Source: UBA4661 sp002405405
Lineage (GTDB): Bacteria > Bacteroidota > Ignavibacteria > Kapaibacteriales > UBA4661
NCBI GenBank assembly: GCA_036847245.1
Contig: DAIUAL010000231.1
Location: 1-5,422 of the forward strand
DNA length: 5,422 nucleotides
Direction: 5' to 3'
In this document: positions 1-5,422 of the stretch, in pieces
Layout of the letters: each line of letters opens with the position of its first letter
Numbering within the stretch: the first letter of the stretch is position 1
Translations under genes and position numbers: made by a program
Notes under the pieces: generated by a model
Databases searched by the model: none
What the model saw: only the letters and a program-made list of their open reading frames with translations
What the model was told of the DNA's origin: nothing

Positions 1-126
1 CAAATAATGAGTCCTGCTTTTTATGCAAAAGAAAAGTTACAATCACTCCGGAGAGTATCAGATAAAAAAGAATGCGAGAAGTTATTTTATTACTCGCTCA
101 GAGTCGGTATCGACACTTATCATTTC

Positions 127-130
127 AAGG
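127..130 (+). promoter_or_regulatory. Ribosome binding site deciding the rimO start
   Basis: AAGG (followed by T, giving AAGGT) lies 5 bases before the ATG at 136. The reading frame of rimO is open all the way back to the left edge of the window, with an earlier ATG at 7, so this site together with the usual length of RimO is the reason for choosing 136 as the start. It is a short match to the Shine-Dalgarno consensus and therefore only moderate evidence. Confidence 0.5.
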
Positions 131-135
131 TAATT

Positions 136-1473
136 ATGAAAACAAATCCAACCAAACATGCTCGTACTACTCAACGTAATGATGCAATCTCTTCAGTATC
201 CGTGATTACTCTTGGTTGCAGTAAAAACACTGCCGACTCAGAGTATCTTATGGGTGCAATCAAAGCACATAATTTGAATCTTGTTGAACCGGAACACGCC
301 GATGCGGTGATTGTCAATACTTGCGGCTTTATTGAAAAAGCAAAAGAAGAAAGTATCGAAACCATTTTTGAAGCTTCAAAACTCAAAACCGAAGGCTCGC
401 TGAAAAAATTAATTGTTGCCGGCTGTCTGTCGCAACGCTATGGCAATGAACTTGCCCAAGAGATGCCCGAAGTTGATCATTTTTTTGGTGAATCGGATTT
501 TGAAAATATCCTCAAAACCCTCACACCAAATTTCAAGTACCAACTCTTAGGTGAGCGCATTCTTACAACACCGAGTCACTTTGCCTATCTTAAAATTTCG
601 GAAGGATGCGATAATCCTTGCTCTTTCTGTGCAATTCCACTCATGCGTGGCAAGCACCGCACCAAGCCAAAAGAAGACGTTATCAAAGAAGCACGATCAC
701 TTGTCAGCAAAGGCGTAAAAGAATTAATTCTGATTGCTCAAGATCTGACATATTATGGCTTGGATGCGTATGGTGAGCGTGCACTTGCAGATTTACTCCG
801 CGCAGTCAGTGATGTTGAGGGCGTAGAATGGATCCGCCTTATGTATGCATACCCTGCAAAATTCCCCAAAGAAATTTTGCCGGTCATTGCTGAGCGTGAT
901 AATATCTGCAAATACCTCGATATGCCCTTGCAGCATGCTTCAACTGATGTTCTCAAGTCTATGCGACGTGGTATTACTCGAAATACCTTAGAGAAACTAA
1001 TTGGTGAAATTCGGGATACCGTGCCGGACATCGCTCTGCGTACAACGTTTATTACGGGCTATCCAAGTGAAACAGAAAAAGATTTCGAAGAATTATGTTC
1101 ATTCGTTGAAACCATGAAATTCGACCGACTAGGTTGCTTTGAGTATTCTCTTGAAGATAACACTTACGCGTACATCCTTGGCGATCCTATCCCTCAAGAA
1201 GTAAAACAAGAGCGTGCACAGCGTATCATGGATATTCAGCGCGATATTTCATTAGAAAAAAATGAAGCTATAATCGGTAAGCAATTCAAAATTCTAATTG
1301 ATGATGTTGCTTCCGGTGAATTCCAAGGTCGAACCGAAGCAGATGCGCCTGAAGTGGACAATGAAGTATTTATTCGTTCATCAGAAATGCTCAAACCCGG
1401 TGACATGATTATTGCCGAGATTACAGACGCTGCTGAGTATGACTTATTTGGTGAATTTATCCGCAAGGCATAG
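136..1473 (+). CDS. rimO: Ribosomal protein S12 (aspartate) methylthiotransferase RimO
   Basis: RimO is a cytosolic radical-SAM iron-sulfur enzyme that adds a methylthio group to a conserved aspartate of ribosomal protein S12. The 445-residue product has the full family layout. The N-terminal UPF0004 domain contains LGCSKNTADSE and three cluster cysteines (C28, C63 in NTCGF, C97 in AGCLSQ). The radical-SAM core has the CX3CX2C motif at C158, C162 and C165 in SEGCDNPCSFC, followed by MRGKHRTK. The C-terminal TRAM domain (about 380-445) contains GRTEADAPEVD and ITDAAEYDLFGE. The LGCSKN and ADAPE/EYDL wording points to RimO rather than the related tRNA enzyme MiaB. The start at 136 has an AAGG site 5 bases upstream and gives the usual family length of about 440 residues. 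The frame also stays open upstream through an ATG at 7, which would add 43 residues with no resemblance to the family. ruvB follows 79 bases downstream on the same strand with no terminator seen between. Confidence 0.95.
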   Translation: MKTNPTKHARTTQRNDAISSVSVITLGCSKNTADSEYLMGAIKAHNLNLVEPEHADAVIVNTCGFIEKAKEESIETIFEASKLKTEGSLKKLIVAGCLSQRYGNELAQEMPEVDHFFGESDFENILKTLTPNFKYQLLGERILTTPSHFAYLKISEGCDNPCSFCAIPLMRGKHRTKPKEDVIKEARSLVSKGVKELILIAQDLTYYGLDAYGERALADLLRAVSDVEGVEWIRLMYAYPAKFPKEILPVIAERDNICKYLDMPLQHASTDVLKSMRRGITRNTLEKLIGEIRDTVPDIALRTTFITGYPSETEKDFEELCSFVETMKFDRLGCFEYSLEDNTYAYILGDPIPQEVKQERAQRIMDIQRDISLEKNEAIIGKQFKILIDDVASGEFQGRTEADAPEVDNEVFIRSSEMLKPGDMIIAEITDAAEYDLFGEFIRKA

Positions 1474-1501
1474 TGCTCTACTACTTCATTTATCTTGATC
1501 T

Positions 1502-1552
1502 ATGGCATTGGCAAAAGCTCCTCATAATTACGACAAAACACAGCGTAACTAG
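1502..1552 (+). other. Possible 16-codon leader ORF in frame with and abutting ruvB
   Basis: An ATG at 1502 opens a short reading frame encoding MALAKAPHNYDKTQRN, which ends at a TAG at 1550-1552. The next codon in the same frame is the GTG at 1553 that begins the open reading frame of ruvB. It may be a leader peptide whose termination feeds initiation of ruvB, the original N-terminus of RuvB interrupted by an amber codon or sequencing error, or mere chance. No Shine-Dalgarno site precedes 1502. I see nothing else that would make it a gene. Confidence 0.2.
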
Positions 1553-2560
1553 GTGGTAGAAACTGAACGAATGACTGAAGAAGATTACGATCTTTCACTT
1601 CGTCCCTCAGGGTTTGATGAATTCACCGGTCAAGAAAAAATTATTGACAACCTCAAGGTATTTATAGCAGCGGCTCTTAAACGTGGCGAAGCATTGGATC
1701 ATGTCTTACTGACGGGTCCACCGGGCTTAGGTAAAACAACTTTATCGCATATCATTGCACGGGAAATGCGCGCTGATATAAAAACAACGTCAGGACCTGT
1801 CCTAGAGAAACCCGGCGACCTAGCGGGCATGCTGACGAATCTCGAAGATGGAGATAATCTTATTATTGATGAAATTCACCGTTTGTCGCCTGTTGTAGAA
1901 GAGTTTTTATACTCAGCAATGGAAGATTACGAACTCGACATCATGATTGATTCGGGTCCATCAGCACGATCAGTTAAAATTACTCTTGCTAAATTCACCT
2001 TAATTGGCGCAACAACAAGAGCCGGACTACTCACCGCTCCCCTTCGTTCTCGCTTTGGTGTGATTAGTCGTTTAGATTATTACACAAAGGAGCAGTTAGC
2101 ATCAGTCATTATGCGTTCTGCCGGAATTTTGAAATTGCCGATCCACGAAGAGGGTGCGTATGAGATTGCCTGCCGCTCTCGTGGTACGCCACGTATCGCT
2201 AATCGCCTGCTTCGGCGCACACGTGATTTTGCACAAATCAAAGGCGATGGCAGAGTTACAAAGCAGATAGCTGACATTGCATTGTCCGCGCTTGAAGTGG
2301 ATGAGTATGGTCTTGACGATATGGACAAACGCATCATGCTCGCCATCATGGAGAAATTTTCAGGTGGTCCAGTTGGCTTGAACACGGTTGCTGTAGCAGT
2401 TGGCGAAGAATCAGGGACACTCGAAGAGGTTTATGAGCCATTTCTTATTCAGCAGGGTTTTTTGAATCGAACGCCACGTGGTCGTGAAGCAACAGAACTT
2501 GCCTATAAACATTTTGGGATTACACGAACTCAGAAGACCGGAACACTCTTTGAATCATAA
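1553..2560 (+). CDS. ruvB: Holliday junction branch migration ATPase RuvB
   Basis: RuvB is the hexameric AAA+ motor that, with RuvA, drives branch migration of Holliday junctions during recombination and fork repair in the cytosol. The 335-residue product shows Walker A GPPGLGKT (residues 55-62), Walker B with DEIH (106-109), sensor 1 in GATTRAG (152-158), the arginine-finger segment PLRSRFG (163-169) and the sensor 2 region GTPRIANRLLRR (211-222). A C-terminal winged helix ends in EPFLIQQGFLNRTPRGR (295-311). Length is normal for the family. The start is uncertain. GTG at 1553 is the first codon after an in-frame TAG and places the LRP motif at residue 16, close to family norms but with no ribosome binding site. 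ATG at 1571 would be 6 residues shorter and has AGGTGG at 1551-1556, 14 bases ahead, which is farther than usual. No ruvA or ruvC is present in the window. rimO lies just upstream on the same strand and may be cotranscribed. Confidence 0.95.
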   Translation: MVETERMTEEDYDLSLRPSGFDEFTGQEKIIDNLKVFIAAALKRGEALDHVLLTGPPGLGKTTLSHIIAREMRADIKTTSGPVLEKPGDLAGMLTNLEDGDNLIIDEIHRLSPVVEEFLYSAMEDYELDIMIDSGPSARSVKITLAKFTLIGATTRAGLLTAPLRSRFGVISRLDYYTKEQLASVIMRSAGILKLPIHEEGAYEIACRSRGTPRIANRLLRRTRDFAQIKGDGRVTKQIADIALSALEVDEYGLDDMDKRIMLAIMEKFSGGPVGLNTVAVAVGEESGTLEEVYEPFLIQQGFLNRTPRGREATELAYKHFGITRTQKTGTLFES

Positions 2561-2621
2561 CAAATTCTCACTCGAAATGTGTATTTTCTGTGTGCAAAAT
2601 CTACGTGATTTTCAGATATTC

Positions 2622-2650
2622 GTGCCACCAACTATGTGAGTATGTATAAC
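2622..2650 (+). promoter_or_regulatory. Candidate sigma70-type promoter before the receiver gene
   Basis: GTGCCA (2622-2627, 4 of 6 matches to TTGACA) is followed after exactly 17 bases by TATAAC (2645-2650, 5 of 6 matches to TATAAT). It lies in the 138-base AT-rich gap between ruvB and the single-domain response regulator, and would start a transcript near 2657 with a T-rich leader of roughly 40 bases. Matches of this quality occur by chance in AT-rich DNA, so this is only a candidate. Confidence 0.3.
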
Positions 2651-2698
2651 TCGAAATACAGTCATTTTTTTTCATTTCTCATCATATTTTTTACAGAC

Positions 2699-3097
2699 AT
2701 GGCAAAGTATCGTATTCTCCACTTAGATGATGAGCGACATATTCGATCGCAGGTTCGTGAAATTGTCGAAAAGAATCTTGGGTATAATCACGAGGATACT
2801 GACGATCCATTCTTTGCATTTGAACTTCTCTCTACAGCAAAAAAGTCTGCCCCAGATGTCCTACTCATTGACATTAATCTTCAAAAAATGTCAGGCAAAG
2901 CTGTCTTGAAAAAAATACGCAAAGATTGGCCTAAAGAAAAACTTGCAGTCATTGTCATTACACGTACACCCGATCCTGCAACCGTAAAAGAATGTATGGA
3001 AATGGGTATCAATGACTTGATTATCAAGCCCATCAGACCTGATATCTTTGTACAGAAACTCAAAGCAGTTTTACCTGCTGTACCACGTGCTGTGTAA
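2699..3097 (+). CDS. Single-domain (CheY-like) response regulator receiver protein
   Basis: The 132-residue product is one receiver domain and nothing else. Residues visible from the family pattern are the acidic pair D10-D11 with E12 in HLDDE, the phospho-acceptor D58 in LLIDIN, the conserved threonine T88 in VIVITR, and K110 in IIKPI. It has no DNA-binding or enzymatic output domain, so it probably acts by protein-protein contact or as a phosphate shuttle in a two-component or phosphorelay pathway. Partner and process cannot be told from sequence. The chosen ATG at 2699 puts MAKYRILHLDDE at the N-terminus as in other receivers. A GTG at 2636 in the same frame would add 21 residues including a hydrophobic FFSFLIIFF stretch that does not belong to the fold. 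No Shine-Dalgarno site precedes 2699. A hairpin terminator follows 40 bases after the stop. No kinase gene is adjacent. Confidence 0.88.
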   Translation: MAKYRILHLDDERHIRSQVREIVEKNLGYNHEDTDDPFFAFELLSTAKKSAPDVLLIDINLQKMSGKAVLKKIRKDWPKEKLAVIVITRTPDPATVKECMEMGINDLIIKPIRPDIFVQKLKAVLPAVPRAV

Positions 3098-3137
3098 TGA
3101 TGCGAAAGCCTTGAACATAAATTTTTGCAGCCAAAAG

Positions 3138-3178
3138 AAAAGCCATACTCACATCAGTGAATATGGCTTTTTCTTTTT
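3138..3178. terminator. Bidirectional intrinsic terminator between convergent genes
   Basis: AAAAGCCATA (3138-3147) pairs with TATGGCTTTT (3162-3171), and inside it TCAC (3149-3152) pairs with GTGA (3157-3160) around an ATCA loop, with one C/A mismatch between the two stems. On the + strand the stem is followed by a T-rich run to 3178. On the - strand the A-rich flank at 3133-3141 (AAAAGAAAA) becomes a T-rich run. The hairpin can therefore stop transcription from the receiver gene on the left and from the yajC-ribBA-regulator operon on the right. Confidence 0.85.
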
Positions 3179-3218
3179 ACGTATATCCTTCAATTGAAAG
3201 GTTCAACGACAGATTGTT

Positions 3219-3902
3219 TCAATCTTCTTTCTCTGCGGGATCACGCATGATGTAGCCCGTTCCGCGAACACTCCGAATAATTTTTGCTTCTTCATCACCA
3301 ACTTTTTTGCGAATGCGCTTGACATAGACATCGATGATATTCGACTCGGTATCGAAGCTGTAATTCCACACATGCTGAGTAATAAGACTCCGGCTCAGGA
3401 CACGATCTTTATTTCGCATAAGATACTCAAGCAGTGAGTACTCTTTGGTTGTCAGTTCAATTTCTTTGCCTTCGCGATGTGCACGATGAGTAACTGTATC
3501 AAGTGAGAGTGGACCGCATTTCAGCAAGGTTGTTTTTTCCTGACCGGATCTACGCAAAAGCGAGCGTACCCGTGCGGCAAGTTCCTCAAAGGAAAATGGT
3601 TTGGGCATATAATCATCAGCACCAAGATCAAGACCTGTTACTTTGTCCTGCGTTGATCCTCGTGCCGTCAGCATCAAGATTGGCGTAACAACACCGGCTT
3701 CACGTAACTCTTTGAGCACGGTAAAACCATCTTTCTTGGGGAGCATGACATCCATGACAATAGCATCATATTGCGAAGCGATTGCTTTGTTAAAACCATC
3801 TTCTCCATCGAAAGCTTCATCGACCATATACCGCTCTTCACGGAGACCTTTACCGATAAAACTCGCAACTTTTTTATCGTCTTCGATAACAAGAATCCGC
3901 AT
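3219..3902 (-). CDS. OmpR/PhoB-family DNA-binding response regulator
   Basis: This is a two-component transcription factor of 227 residues, the usual length of the family. The receiver domain (about 1-115) has E7, D8 and D9 in VIEDDK, phospho-acceptor D51 in IVMDVMLPKKDG, T79 in MLTARG, and K101 in YMPKPF. The C-terminal winged-helix DNA-binding domain (about 128-222) shows ELTTKEYSLLEYL, DVYVKRIRKKV and the wing sequence SVRGTGYIM. It resembles the CusR/MprA type, but the signal and target genes cannot be inferred from that. The ATG has a good AGGAG site 9 bases upstream, which lies inside the last codons of ribBA. Only 6 bases separate the two genes, so translation is probably coupled. It is the last gene of its operon: the shared hairpin terminator follows after about 40 bases. 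No sensor kinase gene is next to it, so its partner must be encoded elsewhere or be shared. Confidence 0.93.
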   Translation of the reverse strand: MRILVIEDDKKVASFIGKGLREERYMVDEAFDGEDGFNKAIASQYDAIVMDVMLPKKDGFTVLKELREAGVVTPILMLTARGSTQDKVTGLDLGADDYMPKPFSFEELAARVRSLLRRSGQEKTTLLKCGPLSLDTVTHRAHREGKEIELTTKEYSLLEYLMRNKDRVLSRSLITQHVWNYSFDTESNIIDVYVKRIRKKVGDEEAKIIRSVRGTGYIMRDPAEKED

Positions 3903-3908
3903 AGAGCA

Positions 3909-5117
3909 CTACTCCTGTGTAAGTGAAAGAAGATGTCCCATTTTTTCTTTTTTGGTTTGCATATACTGCTGATTGTAAGCATTTGTCCTCACTTCCAGCG
4001 GAACACGTTCGACAATTTCCAGCCCGAAACTTTCTAAGCCAACTCGCTTTGTTGGGTTATTCGTAAGTAAACGCATTTTACGAACACCAAGATCAACCAA
4101 AATTTGAGCCCCAATGCCATACTCACGTGCATCAGGCTTAAAGCCAAGATGAACATTGGCTTCCACTGTATCCATGCCTTGTTCTTGTAATTCATACGCA
4201 CGCAGCTTATTGATAAGCCCAATACCGCGACCTTCCTGACGCATGTAAAGAATTACTCCTGCGCCATTATGAGCAATTGCACGCATCGCGGTATGTAACT
4301 GATCACCGCAGTCACACCGTTGCGAACCGAATACATCGCCTGTCAAGCACTCAGAATGAACACGCACCAAAGTAGGTTTCTGAGAATCAATCACACCGCA
4401 AACAAGTGCAACATGCTCCTTGCCGTCGATGATATTGTTATATGCAACAATCCGAAATTTACCATATTCCGTTGGCATTTCTGCTTCAGCAGCACGAGAA
4501 ATAAGCGTTTCACGCGATACACGATACGCAATTAAATCTTTAACGGTAATAAATTTCATACCATGCTCTTGTGCAAATTCAAAGAGCTTCTCGCCTCTTG
4601 CCATTGTTCCATCTTCGGCAAGAATTTCAACAAGAACACCACATGGCTTTAATCCAGCAAGACGCATCAAATCAACTGTTGCCTCGGTGTGACCAGCACG
4701 ACGCAGTACTCCCTCTTGTGCGGCAATAAGCGGGAAAATATGACCCGGTCGAGCAAAATCTTCGGGTTTAGACGTAGGATCAGCAAGAGCACGAATCGAA
4801 GCTGAACGATCAGCCGCAGAAATACCCGTTGTTGTGCCGTGCACATAATCTACCGAAACGGTAAATTTTGTGCTGTGAAGTGCTGTATTATTCTGAACCA
4901 TTGGCGTTAACTCAAGTTCTTCAGCACGTTGGCGCGACACGGATACACAAATTAGACCACGTGCTTTTGCCGCCATAAAATTGACCATTTCAGGCGTACA
5001 AAACTCTGAGGCGCAAATAATGTCGCCTTCGTTTTCGCGGTCTTCGTCATCAACAACGACAATCATTTTGCCATTACGCAAATCTTCGACTGCTTCTGGA
5101 ATGGTGTTGAAATGCAT
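3909..5117 (-). CDS. ribBA: Bifunctional 3,4-dihydroxy-2-butanone-4-phosphate synthase / GTP cyclohydrolase II
   Basis: The 402-residue enzyme carries both entry reactions of riboflavin synthesis: ribulose 5-phosphate to 3,4-dihydroxy-2-butanone 4-phosphate (RibB half, about 1-200) and GTP to the diaminopyrimidine intermediate (RibA half, about 205-400). RibB motifs are DDEDRENEGD (23-32), TTGISAADR (95-103), RPGHIFPL (123-130) and GHTEATVDL (142-150). RibA motifs are the zinc-binding cysteines C257, C268 and C270 in ECLTGDVFGSQRCDC, RQEGRGIGL (293-301), the catalytic D329 and R331 in DAREYGIGAQ, and LLTNNPTK (350-357). All key residues I can check are present in both halves, so both activities are expected. 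Length is typical of RibBA fusions. The ATG at 5117 lies 26 bases after the yajC stop with no clear Shine-Dalgarno site. There is no room for an FMN riboswitch in that gap. The response regulator gene follows after 6 bases. Confidence 0.96.
   Translation of the reverse strand: MHFNTIPEAVEDLRNGKMIVVVDDEDRENEGDIICASEFCTPEMVNFMAAKARGLICVSVSRQRAEELELTPMVQNNTALHSTKFTVSVDYVHGTTTGISAADRSASIRALADPTSKPEDFARPGHIFPLIAAQEGVLRRAGHTEATVDLMRLAGLKPCGVLVEILAEDGTMARGEKLFEFAQEHGMKFITVKDLIAYRVSRETLISRAAEAEMPTEYGKFRIVAYNNIIDGKEHVALVCGVIDSQKPTLVRVHSECLTGDVFGSQRCDCGDQLHTAMRAIAHNGAGVILYMRQEGRGIGLINKLRAYELQEQGMDTVEANVHLGFKPDAREYGIGAQILVDLGVRKMRLLTNNPTKRVGLESFGLEIVERVPLEVRTNAYNQQYMQTKKEKMGHLLSLTQE
3912..3916 (-). promoter_or_regulatory. 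Ribosome binding site of the OmpR-type regulator, within ribBA
   Basis: On the - strand AGGAG sits 9 bases before the ATG at 3902 and overlaps the last glutamine and glutamate codons of ribBA, whose stop is 3909-3911. A ribosome finishing ribBA would uncover or directly feed this site, which is the usual arrangement for translational coupling. Confidence 0.7.
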
Positions 5118-5143
5118 AGTTGCAATAGGTAGAAATAAACAGA

Positions 5144-5422
5144 TTATTTTGCTTCTTTTTCTTTGATCTCTTTGGTGTCTTTCGACTCCTTGGTTTGTAC
5201 AGAAGAAATCGCATGTTTTTCAACACGAATGCGTACATTGTCAGCAATTGCAAGCAGAACCACTGAACCATCAACATCCGATACAGTGCCATGAATGCCT
5301 GATGCGAGCACCACTTTATCGCCTTTTTTGATTCCCTCCATCAACTTTTGTTGTTCGTCTTGACGTTTTTTTTGCGGACGGAGAATCATGAAGTAAAAAA
5401 TTAAAATAATCGACCCGAACAT
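5144..5422 (-). CDS. yajC: Preprotein translocase subunit YajC (N-terminus cut by window edge)
   Basis: YajC is a small inner-membrane protein that associates with SecDF and the SecYEG translocon. The visible 92 residues begin in the single transmembrane helix (GSIILIFYFMIL) and continue with the family signature RPQKKRQDEQQK, then KKGDKVVLASGIHGTV and IADNVRIRVEKHAISSV. They end in a charged, Lys/Glu-rich tail of about 17 residues. An ATG codon happens to fall exactly at the window edge (5420-5422), but YajC proteins normally have another stretch of residues before this point, so the true start is probably outside the window. It is the most upstream visible gene of an operon with ribBA (26-base gap). 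The promoter is therefore not visible. Confidence 0.88.
   Translation of the reverse strand: MFGSIILIFYFMILRPQKKRQDEQQKLMEGIKKGDKVVLASGIHGTVSDVDGSVVLLAIADNVRIRVEKHAISSVQTKESKDTKEIKEKEAK

Noticed and set aside
23..133. 36-codon ORF ahead of rimO starting at ATG 23
   Set aside because: It has no recognisable content or ribosome binding site, and it competes with another frame that is equally open. It is probably a chance reading frame.
2593..2614. Imperfect hairpin after ruvB (AAAATC/GATTTT with a TACGT loop)
   Set aside because: The stem is almost all A-T pairs and no T-run follows, so it is not a credible terminator. It is within what AT-rich DNA gives by chance.
2636..2698. N-terminal hydrophobic extension of the receiver protein (GTG start at 2636), possibly a membrane anchor
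   Set aside because: The stretch is short, encoded by T-tracts, and the receiver fold begins exactly at the ATG 2699. It looks like untranslated leader that happens to stay open.
3189..3198. Palindrome TTCAATTGAA as a possible operator
   Set aside because: It lies between convergent genes, downstream of both, where an operator is unlikely. A 10-base AT-rich palindrome is expected by chance.
3211..3225. Small hairpin AGATTG-TTT-CAATCT overlapping the stop of the OmpR-type regulator
   Set aside because: Only six base pairs with a three-base loop and no T-tract. The strong bidirectional hairpin at 3138-3178 already explains termination.
5118..5143. FMN riboswitch or promoter directly upstream of ribBA
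   Set aside because: The gap is only 26 bases, far too short for the FMN riboswitch, and yajC lies immediately before it on the same strand.

Overview
This window carries ordinary bacterial chromosomal genes: three on the + strand in the left part and three on the - strand in the right part, the two groups meeting tail to tail around 3100-3220. Gene density is high, base composition looks moderately AT-leaning, and there are no mobile elements, CRISPR arrays, tRNAs or rRNAs that I can see. The protein wording (RimO, RuvB, a fused RibBA, YajC) and the patchy use of Shine-Dalgarno sites would fit a member of the Bacteroidota/Chlorobiota (FCB) group such as Ignavibacteria or Kapabacteria. That placement is a guess from memory of the families and no marker here proves it.

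Left half, + strand: rimO (136-1473) encodes the radical-SAM enzyme that methylthiolates ribosomal protein S12. ruvB (1553-2560) encodes the Holliday-junction branch-migration motor and follows after 79 bases. After a 138-base AT-rich gap with a possible sigma70-type promoter, a stand-alone CheY-like receiver gene (2699-3097) ends at a strong hairpin with T-tracts on both sides (3138-3178), which can serve as terminator for both strands.

Right half, - strand, read from right to left: yajC (5144-5422, cut by the window edge) for the Sec-associated membrane protein, ribBA (3909-5117) for the bifunctional first enzymes of riboflavin synthesis, and an OmpR/PhoB-type DNA-binding response regulator (3219-3902). 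Gaps of 26 and 6 bases and a ribosome binding site lying inside the end of ribBA indicate one operon, with the regulator probably translationally coupled to ribBA. No histidine kinase is present for either response regulator.

I found no clear sign of a new biological system. The points most worth a second look are the coupling of a kinase-less OmpR-type regulator to ribBA, the in-frame amber codon directly in front of the ruvB start with an open stretch before it, and the two response regulator genes facing each other across a shared terminator.
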